A DNA stretch of 7,373 bases from Roseiarcus sp035656495 (GTDB lineage: Bacteria > Pseudomonadota > Alphaproteobacteria > Rhizobiales > Beijerinckiaceae): NCBI GenBank assembly GCA_035656495.1, contig DASRSL010000113.1, positions 1 through 7,373 on the forward strand, read 5' to 3'. Within the stretch, counting starts at the first letter, position 1. Each line of letters starts with the position of its first letter. The notes beneath the pieces were generated by a model. It ran no database searches. It saw only the letters and a list, made by a program, of their open reading frames with translations, and was not told the DNA's origin. Of this stretch, positions 1-6,090 are shown piece by piece. Both the position numbers and the translations under genes were made by a program.

Positions 1-1485
1 GCGATTCAGCGGTTCATGCGGCTCGACGGCCGCGACACGCTGTTCGTCACCGGGATGGACGAATATGGCCTGAAGGTCCAGCAGAGCGCATCGCGCCAAG
101 GTCTGACGCCGCAGGAATTCGTTGATCGCATCGCCGGGGAATTCGAGGCGATGGGCGACATGCTGAACGCCCGCGCAGACGACATCATCCGGACGACGCA
201 GGCCCGCAACGTCCGCGCCGCACAGGCGATCTGGGAACAGATGGCCGCCAACGACGATATCTATCTGTCGACCTATTCCGGCTGGTACTCGGTGCGCGAC
301 GAGGCCTATTTCGACGAAGGCGAGCTGAGCCCCGGCCCGGTCGGGACGAAGCTCGCGCCGAGCGGCGCGCCGGTCGAATGGGTGGAGGAGGAAAGCTGGT
401 TCTTCCGCCTGTCGGCCTATGCCGACCGGCTCCTCGCCCACTACGCGGCCCACCCGGAATTCGTCACGCCGGAAAAGTATCTCAACGAGATCGCCGCTTT
501 CGTGAAGCGAGGCCTGACCGACCTTTCGATCAGCCGCGCCGCTCTTTCCTGGGGCACGCCAGTGCCGGACGATCCGAAGCACGTCATGTACGTCTGGGTC
601 GACGCGCTGACCAACTACATCACCGCGACCGGCTTCCCCGACGAAGGACCGCGCTCCAAATTCTGGCCGGCCGACGCGCATGTGATCGGCAAGGACATCA
701 CCCGCTTCCACGCCATCTACTGGCCGGCTTTCCTGATGTCGGCCGGACTTCCGCTCCCGCGACAGGTCGTCGTGCACGGCTTTCTGTTCAACCGCGGCGA
801 GAAGATGTCGAAGTCGGTCGGCAACGTGGTGAGCCCTGGCGATCTCGTCGCAGCCTACGGCCTCGATCCGCTGCGATATTTTTTCCTGCGGGAAGTCCCC
901 TTCGGCCAGGACGGCAATTATTCGCACGAGGCGATCGTCAACCGGATGAACGCCGATCTCGCCAACGACATCGGCAATCTGGCGCAGCGCTCGCTCAGCA
1001 TGATCGCCAGGAATTGCGGCGGCCGCGTCCCGGACCCGACGGGCGCTCCGCCCGCGCCCGAGGATCTCGCCATCATCGGCCGCGCCGAGGCTCTCGTCGG
1101 CGAGGCCCGCCGCCACATGAAGAGCTTCCTCATCCATCTCTATGTCGGCGCCGTGTTCGACCTCGTCGCCGAGACGAACCGCTATTTCGCCAACGCCGAG
1201 CCGTGGAAGCTCGCCAAGAGCGACCCGGCGCGCATGCGGCTCGTCCTCTACGTGACGATCGAGGCGCTGCGCGTGTGCGCGATCCTGTTGCAGCCGGTCA
1301 TGCCGGGCAGCATGGCGAAGCTGCTCGATCTCATCGGCGTCCCGGCGGACCGGCGCGCGTTCGCCGCACTCGAGACGGGAGGCGCGGCCGGGCTCGGCGC
1401 GCCGCCTCGGCTCGAGCAGGGCAGGGCGCTTCCCGCCCCTACGCCCGTCTTTCCCCGCTACGTCGAGCCCGAGGCGGCGAAGTGA
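1..1485 (+). CDS. metG: Methionyl-tRNA synthetase, 5'-truncated by window edge
   Basis: Charges tRNA-Met with methionine in the cytoplasm (class I aminoacyl-tRNA synthetase). The frame is already open at base 1, reading AIQRFMRLDGRDTLFVTG, so roughly 25-30 N-terminal residues including the HIGH motif lie outside the window; the ATG at 16 is internal. 494 residues are visible. Counting from base 1, WVDAL is at about 199-203, GKDITRFHAIYWPA at about 230-243, and the class-defining KMSKS at 268-272 (bases 802-816). The anticodon-binding helical domain follows, with NRYFANAEPWKLAK. The connective-peptide knuckle (GWYSVRDEAYFDEGEL) has no cysteines, so this is a zinc-free single-knuckle form. There is no C-terminal tRNA-binding (Trbp111-like) domain, as usual in Alphaproteobacteria. 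The usual TDEHG is MDEYG here. The stop overlaps the tatD start by 4 bases, indicating an operon. Confidence 0.97.
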   Translation, partial: AIQRFMRLDGRDTLFVTGMDEYGLKVQQSASRQGLTPQEFVDRIAGEFEAMGDMLNARADDIIRTTQARNVRAAQAIWEQMAANDDIYLSTYSGWYSVRDEAYFDEGELSPGPVGTKLAPSGAPVEWVEEESWFFRLSAYADRLLAHYAAHPEFVTPEKYLNEIAAFVKRGLTDLSISRAALSWGTPVPDDPKHVMYVWVDALTNYITATGFPDEGPRSKFWPADAHVIGKDITRFHAIYWPAFLMSAGLPLPRQVVVHGFLFNRGEKMSKSVGNVVSPGDLVAAYGLDPLRYFFLREVPFGQDGNYSHEAIVNRMNADLANDIGNLAQRSLSMIARNCGGRVPDPTGAPPAPEDLAIIGRAEALVGEARRHMKSFLIHLYVGAVFDLVAETNRYFANAEPWKLAKSDPARMRLVLYVTIEALRVCAILLQPVMPGSMAKLLDLIGVPADRRAFAALETGGAAGLGAPPRLEQGRALPAPTPVFPRYVEPEAAK

Positions 1486-2276
1486 GGCTGTTCGACAGCC
1501 ACTGCCACCTCGATTTTCCAGACTTTGCCGACGAGCTCGACGCGGTCGTCGAGCGGGCGCGCGCCGCCGGCGTCGAGCGGATGATCACCATCGGCACGCG
1601 GGCCGACAGAGCGGCCAGGGTCGTTGAGATCGCTGAACGCTATGACAGCGTCTTCTTCACGGTGGGAACGCATCCGCACGAGGCGGCGAGCGAGGCGGCG
1701 GCGGATCTCGACGCCCTGCGCCGTTTCGTGCAGCATCCCAAATGTGTCGGGATCGGCGAGGCGGGTCTCGACTACCACTATAATTTCGCGCCGGCCGAGG
1801 TCGCTCAGCGGGTGTTTCGCGGGCAGATCAAGCTCGCGCGCGAGCTCGGCCTGCCGATCGTCATCCATACGCGCGAGGCGGAGGACGACACGGCCGCGAT
1901 CCTGAAGGACGAGACGGGGCAGGGGGCGTTCAGCGCCCTGCTCCACTGCTTCACCGCTTCGCGCGCGTTCGCGGAAACGGCGCTCGGGCTCGGCTTCTCG
2001 ATCTCGTTTTCCGGGGTCGTCACCTTCAAGAACTCGGGCGAACTGCGCGCCATCGCGCGAGACGCGCCGCTCGACCGGATTCTCGTCGAGACCGACGCGC
2101 CTTACCTCGCGCCGGTTCCGTTTCGCGGCAAGCGCAACGAACCGGCGTTCGTCGCCGCGACAGCGCGGGCGGTCGCGGAAGCGAAAGGAATTAAGCCCGA
2201 AGCGCTCGCCGCCGCGACTTGCGCCAACACACTGAGGCTCTTCCCGAAGCTCGACCGCGACGGCTTTCCGCCTTGA
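1482..2276 (+). CDS. tatD: TatD family metal-dependent DNase/hydrolase
   Basis: Complete 264-residue TatD family protein, the usual length, with an amidohydrolase-type TIM barrel. Members are Mg-dependent 3'-5' exonucleases/deoxyribonucleases linked to DNA repair or quality control. Metal ligands are visible in order: H7 and H9 in DSHCHLDF, E93 in GEAGLDYHY, H129 in IHTRE, H155 in LHCFT and D205 in ETDAPYLAP. The GTG start at 1482 shares the bases GTGA with the metG stop, which suggests translational coupling. The upstream extension of this frame is only antisense-like metG shadow, so the GTG is chosen because the DSHCH motif must sit a few residues from the N-terminus. The metG-tatD-MBL neighbourhood is recurrent in Alphaproteobacteria. 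No anomaly was seen. Confidence 0.96.
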   Translation: MRLFDSHCHLDFPDFADELDAVVERARAAGVERMITIGTRADRAARVVEIAERYDSVFFTVGTHPHEAASEAAADLDALRRFVQHPKCVGIGEAGLDYHYNFAPAEVAQRVFRGQIKLARELGLPIVIHTREAEDDTAAILKDETGQGAFSALLHCFTASRAFAETALGLGFSISFSGVVTFKNSGELRAIARDAPLDRILVETDAPYLAPVPFRGKRNEPAFVAATARAVAEAKGIKPEALAAATCANTLRLFPKLDRDGFPP

Positions 2277-3076
2277 GCCTTCGCCTCACCATTCTCGGCT
2301 GCGGCTCCTCGGCGGGCGTGCCCCGCGTCGCGCAGGGATGGGGCGCGTGCGACCCATCCAACCCGCGCAACCGTCGCCGCCGCACAGCCGCGCTCATCGA
2401 ACGCATCTCCCCGGGCGGGGTGACGACCGCCCTCGTCGATGCGGGACCGGACCTGCGCGAGCAGTTGATCGAGGCCGACGTCAAGCACGTCGACGCCGTC
2501 GTGCTCACCCACTCGCACGCCGACCACACGCATGGGATCGATGATCTGAGGCCGCTCTACCAGAAGGCAGGACGGCGCATCGACGTGCTTATGGACGAGC
2601 CGACCTCGCTGATCGTCCGCAACGCCTTTCCCTACATATTTCAAACGCCAGACGGGAGCTCTTATCCTCCCATCGCAACCGACCTTCGCCTCGCCGCCGG
2701 CAGACCCTGCCGAATCGAGGGGAAGGGCGGCGCAATCGAGGCGACGCCGTTCGACCTCGACCACGGCGACATCAACGCGCTCGGGTTCCGCTTCTGCGCC
2801 CTCGCCTACACGCCTGACGTGAAACGCATTCCGCAGGCGAGCCGCCCGTTTTTGGAGGGCCTCGAGGTATGGATCGTCGACGCCCTGCGCTATCGTCCGC
2901 ATCCGTCGCATTTCAGCCTGGACGAGGCGCTGGCGGAAATCGAGGCCATGCGCCCACGCCGGGCGGTGCTGACCAACCTTCATACCGATCTCGATTATGA
3001 AACGCTGCGAAAACGCCTGCCGGCCCACGTTACCCCGGCCTACGACGGGATGTGCGTCGAAGGCTTCGACAGCTGA
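2273..3076 (+). CDS. MBL-fold metallohydrolase (PhnP-like)
   Basis: Metallo-beta-lactamase-fold hydrolase of 267 residues, third gene of the operon. It opens LRLTILGCGSSAGVPR, the standard first strand of PhnP-like members, and carries the di-metal motif HSHADH at residues 80-85 (H80, H82, D84, H85). Further candidate ligands are H154 in DLDHGD, D172 in YTPD and H227 in TNLHTDLDY. The start is TTG at 2273, overlapping the tatD stop as TTGA. It has no Shine-Dalgarno of its own, consistent with coupling. A TTG at 2219 in the same frame is also open but would add 18 residues without family character. PhnP is a cyclic phosphate phosphodiesterase, but the substrate of this metG-linked subgroup is not established and I do not assign one. 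Confidence 0.93.
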   Translation: MSLRLTILGCGSSAGVPRVAQGWGACDPSNPRNRRRRTAALIERISPGGVTTALVDAGPDLREQLIEADVKHVDAVVLTHSHADHTHGIDDLRPLYQKAGRRIDVLMDEPTSLIVRNAFPYIFQTPDGSSYPPIATDLRLAAGRPCRIEGKGGAIEATPFDLDHGDINALGFRFCALAYTPDVKRIPQASRPFLEGLEVWIVDALRYRPHPSHFSLDEALAEIEAMRPRRAVLTNLHTDLDYETLRKRLPAHVTPAYDGMCVEGFDS

Positions 3077-3087
3077 GATTTTGGTTC

Positions 3088-3103
3088 CATAATGTCTATT
3101 ATG
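3088..3103. promoter_or_regulatory. 16-bp A/T-rich palindrome CATAAT-N4-ATTATG
   Basis: A perfect inverted repeat CATAAT-GTCT-ATTATG lies 11 bases after the MBL gene stop in otherwise GC-rich DNA. The 6-base arms with a 4-base spacer look more like a dimeric regulator operator than a transcription terminator, because there is no GC stem and no T-tract. It is followed by no intact gene, only the HMG-CoA reductase fragment on the + strand. Which regulator binds is unknown. Confidence 0.4.
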
Positions 3104-3255
3104 CGAATCGAGGACCTCGTCACCCCTCTCCCAATCCCGAGTTCAATGCCGAGTTGCGATAGCGCAAAGCGGGTCGACCGTGGCCGTAGGCAGCGCCGCA
3201 TGAAGGACAGGAGGCCCGGCCATGACAGTGCATCGCGCCGGCTCGGGGATCGGCC

Positions 3256-3606
3256 GTGAGCCGCGCCCCCGCCGCGCCGGGTCCTCGACCGCGAGACGGC
3301 GGGCGCCTCCGGCGCACGGAAGCGCATTCGCGCGACGGCGTGAACGATTACACGGCCGGGGCTGCCGCGGCGCGCGGCGCCGTCGTCGCAAGCGAGACCG
3401 GCGCGAAGCTCGACCATCTCGCCCGCACTTCGTTCGATCCGTCCATTCTGCCTGGCAATATCGAGAATTTCATCGGCGCGGCGCAGACGCCGATCCGACT
3501 GGCTGGACCCTTGCGGATCAACGGCGAGCAGGCGCAGGGATATCTCGGCGCATTCGGGAAGCCGGCCCCGAGCCCCTGCCCCGCCAATTTTACGTATTTT
3601 CGATGA
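3256..3606 (+). pseudogene. HMG-CoA reductase, N-terminal fragment only
   Basis: Residues encoded at about 3331-3540 read RDGVNDYTAG...ETGAKLDHLARTSFDPSILPG NIENFIGAAQTPIRLAGPL RINGEQAQG, which I recognise as the N-terminal segment of class I hydroxymethylglutaryl-CoA reductase (NDYT, TGA.L.H, FDPS.LPGNIENF.G.AQ.P). The enzyme makes mevalonate from HMG-CoA with NADPH. After 3540 the homology stops abruptly: the expected FYVPLATTEG with the catalytic Glu, and all later Lys, Asp and His residues, are missing. The frame runs 22 more unrelated codons to a TGA at 3604-3606. It is therefore a non-functional fragment of a roughly 400-residue enzyme. The conserved Gly after PI in PIGLAGPL is Arg here. 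The open frame starts at GTG 3256; the original start may be ATG 3222 in a different frame, which has a strong Shine-Dalgarno. Confidence 0.82.
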
Positions 3607-3757
3607 TAAACTTGGGCGACGCCATCAGCCCTCGAAGCGCCTGGTCGTGCTGCAGTTCCACCGTCTGCTCGAAAGGCAGGCCGCGCTCCCTGGGGTTCCG
3701 GCCGCGCCCACCCAGGACCTTTCGCGCCCTCGTGCGCTCTGCGCCCTTCGTGTTGAA
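3590..3757 (-). pseudogene. Possible 3' remnant of unidentified minus-strand gene
   Basis: Between a TGA (3758-3760) and a TAA (3590-3592) on the minus strand lies an open stretch of 55 codons whose translation looks protein-like: it contains RKVLGGRGRNPRERG, then LPFEQTVELQHDQALRGLM, and ends ASPKFIIENT. It mixes charged and hydrophobic residues in helix-like spacing and most codons end in G or C. It has no plausible start codon except an internal ATG, and the other frames over the same bases read as low-complexity Arg/Ala/Gly. I cannot name a family. It could be the C-terminal end of a decayed gene, or simply an open frame by chance in high-GC DNA. Confidence 0.25.
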
Positions 3758-3799
3758 TCAAAACCGCAAAGAGCGAAGCCGGCGCCAGCCGCCCGAGCG

Positions 3800-4006
3800 T
3801 CAGAACACACCCCGGTGAACGAGATCGTAGTCGGCCGCGCGCCCGCTGTACGGGGCGGCCTCGACGTACTCGATCGGATCGAGCCACAGCCAGTCGCCCC
3901 AGGTCCAGATGACCGCGCAGGTCTCACCGTCGCGTCTTGACCGCACGGTGTCGCCTGCGCGGAAGGATCGGACATCCTCCGATTCGTCGTATTTCGTCGC
4001 AATCAT
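3800..4006 (-). CDS. 68-residue Trp-rich hypothetical protein
   Basis: Small cytosolic-looking protein starting MIATKYDESEDVRSFRAGD. Its core is FRAGDTVRSRRDGETCAV (residues 15-32), then WTWGDWLWLDP (34-44), and it ends PYSGRAADYDLVHRGVF. The pattern 'aGD.V....G....V....gdW.w.' resembles the small SH3-like barrel proteins of the YodC/DUF2158 kind, but this is pattern resemblance only. I favour ATG 4006 because the protein-like composition begins there. AAGGA and GGAA elements lie just upstream (spacings of about 2 and 8 bases). The same frame is open back to 4171, but that stretch looks non-coding. The 5' leader contains a 5-bp stem with a GATT loop (4030-4043), and a CRP-type palindrome lies 77-94 bases upstream of the start. 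There is no signal peptide and no partner gene. Confidence 0.65.
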   Translation of the reverse strand: MIATKYDESEDVRSFRAGDTVRSRRDGETCAVIWTWGDWLWLDPIEYVEAAPYSGRAADYDLVHRGVF

Positions 4007-4082
4007 CGTCCTTGTTCCGTTCGACCTGTCCCCGGATTCGGGGCTGGTGAAACAGCTCCATAACAAGAATCGCGGCGGACCG

Positions 4083-4100
4083 ATGTGACCTGGTTCACAT
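4083..4100. promoter_or_regulatory. CRP/FNR-type operator, perfect TGTGA-N6-TCACA
   Basis: ATGTGA-CCTGGT-TCACAT is an 18-base sequence with perfect 6-base arms. It includes an exact match to the CRP consensus TGTGA-N6-TCACA (4084-4099). Its centre is about 86 bases upstream of the minus-strand start at 4006, a distance compatible with activation of that gene. No + strand gene starts within several hundred bases. The match is directly visible; binding by a CRP/FNR-family protein is inferred from the consensus, which was defined mainly in Gammaproteobacteria. Confidence 0.5.
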
Positions 4101-4323
4101 ATCGAACGGGCCGGCGGGAGCCCCCCGTGAAAAATCAGGAAGAAACTCAGACGCCGGCTCGGCGCGGGCAATGCAAACGATCCCGACTCCGGCGCGAGGC
4201 GCCTAATGTCGGCCGGAACGAGCTATAGATCAACGACTTCGAACTATTGCTGAGGAGGAAAGCGAGCGGGACTTTCAGCCGAGCGCGCTTGCCGTCCGCC
4301 TGGCGTCGGCGCCCTCTTCCCAA
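4101..4323. other. Intergenic stretch without recognisable gene
   Basis: Between the CRP-type palindrome and the end of the minus-strand exported-protein gene I find no supported gene, RNA or strong terminator. A short + strand open stretch runs from about 4250 (after GAGGAGGAAAGCGAG) into the antisense of the next gene, but it has no start codon at a sensible distance. AGGCGCCT at 4197-4204 is a short palindrome expected in high-GC DNA. Confidence 0.5.
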
Positions 4324-4596
4324 CTAGGGATTGTTCTTGGGCTGCTGCGACTGAGAGGACACCGCCGAGTTCTGGTTGTTCTTTTGGTTTGCTTGATTTG
4401 ACTGGTTTTTGTTGGCCATGTGGTGGCCGATGGCGCAGCCGCCGATCGCGCCGAGGACTCCGTGGTGTCCGGCCATATGGCCGGCCACGCCGCCGACCGC
4501 CGCCCCCTTGAGACAGCCTTTGGCTTCAACCGGGGAGGAAGCGACGAGCGGCGCAAGGGCCAGCGCGAGCGATGCGGCGAAAATCATGGACTTCAT
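4324..4596 (-). CDS. Small exported Gly/His-rich protein (glycine-zipper-like)
   Basis: 90-residue protein. Residues 1-26 (MKSMIFAASLALALAPLVAS, then SPVEA|KG) form a clear Sec signal peptide with a likely cleavage after A25. The mature part begins KGCLKGAAVGGVAGHMAGHH and continues GVLGAIGGCAIGHH, a glycine-zipper-like segment with four histidine-containing turns and two cysteines (C28, C54). It ends in a low-complexity Asn/Gln/Ser tail of about 30 residues. It probably acts in the periplasm or at the envelope; the function is unknown. ATG 4596 is preferred over ATG 4608 because GGAG lies 7 bases ahead of it, while 4608 has only a distant GGAGG. The frame stays open upstream to 4839, but that part is Arg-rich and looks non-coding. 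An EcfG/RpoE2-like promoter sits about 30 bases upstream. Similar small exported proteins occur in Rhizobiales as conserved hypotheticals. Confidence 0.8.
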   Translation of the reverse strand: MKSMIFAASLALALAPLVASSPVEAKGCLKGAAVGGVAGHMAGHHGVLGAIGGCAIGHHMANKNQSNQANQKNNQNSAVSSQSQQPKNNP

Positions 4597-4626
4597 TTTG
4601 GACTCCATCTGTATGAGGCGTTCGTT

Positions 4627-4652
4627 AACCCCTCCGTCAGCGATCCTGTTCC
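4627..4652 (-). promoter_or_regulatory. Putative EcfG/RpoE2 general-stress promoter
   Basis: On the minus strand GGAAC (4652-4648) is followed after 17 bases by GGTT (4630-4627). This fits the alphaproteobacterial general-stress sigma pattern GGAAC-N16/17-CGTT in all but one base, and the Sinorhizobium RpoE2 form GGAAC-N18/19-TT fully. The -10 element ends 30 bases before the ATG at 4596, leaving room for a short leader carrying the GGAG ribosome binding site. Spacing and orientation are right for the exported-protein gene; activity is inferred. Confidence 0.45.
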
Positions 4653-4847
4653 GCTCGGGCGCGAGGGGAGCAGGTTCGGCGCCGTCAGCTCCGAATTTCA
4701 CAGTGACGCATGCGCGATCCAGCTCCGCCTCCGAGCGCACGAAGACCCGATCTCTGCGGACGCAAGCCCCTCCTTTAACCGCGCGTCGATCAACCCGCCG
4801 GCCGCACGCGGCCTTGACGCGCACCCCCTGCTCAGTCATGAGCCGAA

Positions 4848-4853
4848 GAGAGG
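4848..4853 (+). promoter_or_regulatory. Ribosome binding site deciding the helicase start
   Basis: GAGAGG lies 9 bases before ATG 4863 and supports this as the original start of the helicase gene, whose family N-terminus (MLRLEGVTAGAKVRGF) begins exactly there. An earlier ATG at 4838 is in another frame. Confidence 0.55.
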
Positions 4854-4862
4854 CAAAAACTC

Positions 4863-6071
4863 ATGTTGCGGCTGGAGGGCGTCACGGCGGGCGCGAAGGT
4901 TCGCGGCTTCGCTGGTCCGGCGGTCGCGCAGGTGGTGCGCGTCGAGTGGATCGGCTCGGACGCGCTGAACGTCGTCTACCGCGGCTCGGACGGCCCGGCT
5001 GAAATCATCCTTTTCCGCGACAACGAGCCGCGTCTCGAGCTCGTGCGGGCGAGCCGCGCCTTCGGCTTCGACGGCGACGGCGAGGCGTTCAAGATCGGCT
5101 CGGAGGCGCAGCGGATCAGGCTTGCGCACCTCTTCGACCCCTACCTCGCCGTCCATTCCTCGAAAATCGACCCCCTGCCCCACCAAATCACTGCCGTCTA
5201 CGGTGAAATGCTGCCGCGCCAGCCGTTGCGCTTCCTGCTCGCCGACGATCCAGGTGCCGGCAAGACGATCATGGCGGGGCTGTTCATCAAGGAATTGATC
5301 ATCCGCGGCGACCTCGAGCGTTGCCTCGTCGTCGCGCCGGGCGGTCTGGTCGAGCAATGGCAGGACGAGCTCAAGGACAAGTTCGATCTCGATTTCGACC
5401 TCCCGCGAGCAGGTCGAGACTTCGGTCACCGGCAATCCCTTCGTCGAGCGCAGCCGGCTCATCATGCGGCTCGACATGGCCGCGCGCTCGGAAACCCTGC
5501 AAGCCAAGCTGCAAATGGCCCCGGATTGGGACCTCGTCATCTGCGACGAGGCGCATCGCATGTCGGCGAACCTCTTCGGCGCCGAGGTGAAGTACACCAA
5601 GCGCTAGCGGCTCGGGCAATTGGTCGGGGCGCACGCGCGCCATTTCATGCTGATGACGGCGACCCCGCACAGCGGCGACGACGCCAACTTCGAGCTCTTC
5701 ATGGGCCTCCTCGACGCCGATCGCTTCGAGGGCCGCCCGCGCGAGGGCGCGCGCAAAGTCCGCGCAAAGTCGACGTCTCCGACCTCATCCGCCGCCTCAC
5801 CAAAGAGGAGCTCTTGAAGTTCGACGGATCGCCGCTCTTCCCGGAGCGGCGGGCCGCAACGGTCCAGTATCAGCTTTCGGCCTTGGAGGCTGAGCTTTGC
5901 GCGGCGGTCACGCAATACGTGCGCAACGAGATGCGCAACCTCAACGCGTTGGCCGATGATAAGCGCCGCAACAACGGCGGCTTCGCCCTGCAAATCCTGC
6001 AACGCCGGCTCGCGCCTTCTCCCGCCGCCATCTACCATTCGCTGCGCCGCCGGCGCGAGCGGCTGGAGGCG
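4863..6071 (+). pseudogene. SNF2-like defence helicase, truncated and frameshifted
   Basis: N-terminal part of a large (about 1000-residue) superfamily 2 helicase of the type found in defence islands beside DUF499/DUF1156 proteins and related to DISARM DrmD. Visible signatures: RIRLAHLFDPYLAVHSSKID, then DPLPHQITAVYGEMLPRQP, Walker A LADDPGAGKTIMAG (about 5248-5280), VAPGGLVEQWQDEL, the DEAH box ICDEAHRM in a second frame (about 5542-5565), MTATPHSG (about 5653-5676), and back in frame VDVSDLIRRLTKEELLKFDG, FALQILQRRLA and SLRRRRERLEA. Lesions: a frame change near 5400, TAG at 5605-5607 where the family has KRYRLGQL, an 11-bp duplication at 5750-5771 restoring the first frame, and loss of the whole C-terminal helicase half after about 6071. 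The first frame stays open to TGA 6075-6077, so a 404-residue product is possible but would lack the DEAH box. It cannot be an active helicase. Confidence 0.9.
5750..5771 (+). repeat. 11-bp perfect tandem duplication inside helicase pseudogene
   Basis: CGCGCAAAGTC occurs at 5750-5760 and again immediately at 5761-5771. Removing one copy joins REGARK directly to VDVSDLIRR in a single frame, as expected for the family. The duplication is therefore the lesion that shifts the frame here, and it probably arose by replication slippage. Confidence 0.9.
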
Positions 6072-6090
6072 CCTTGAAACCGGCGCCCGA

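Noticed and set aside
2102..3028. 308-codon minus-strand open frame opposite the MBL gene
   Set aside because: Antisense shadow: the + strand encodes a complete motif-bearing hydrolase, and the minus translation has no recognisable motif.
3109..3119. CGAGG-A-CCTCG inverted repeat as operon terminator
   Set aside because: A one-base loop cannot form as drawn, and no T-tract follows; not convincing as a terminator.
3222..3818. 198-codon + strand open frame with a strong Shine-Dalgarno
   Set aside because: Translation is Arg/Ala/Pro-rich, typical of a shadow frame in high-GC DNA, and overlaps clear HMG-CoA reductase homology in another frame. Only its start signal is of interest.
4250..4330. 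+ strand stretch SERDFQPSALAVRLASAP resembling the start of an HlyD-type secretion protein
   Set aside because: Similarity is only a handful of residues, there is no start codon, and the stretch runs into the antisense of the exported-protein gene.
4609..4839. 77-codon N-terminal extension of the exported protein
   Set aside because: It would bury the signal peptide internally and contains the likely promoter; GGAG placed 7 bases before ATG 4596 explains the start better.
3077..4860. Search for tRNA, insertion-sequence ends, attachment sites or CRISPR repeats explaining the accessory block
   Set aside because: I saw no tRNA-like fold, transposase fragment, long terminal inverted repeat or regularly spaced repeat; absence by eye is not proof.
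4409..5002. + strand open frames across the exported-protein gene and helicase start
   Set aside because: Low-complexity Arg/Ala/Ser composition and no RBS; they overlap a signal-peptide gene on the other strand and the true helicase frame.
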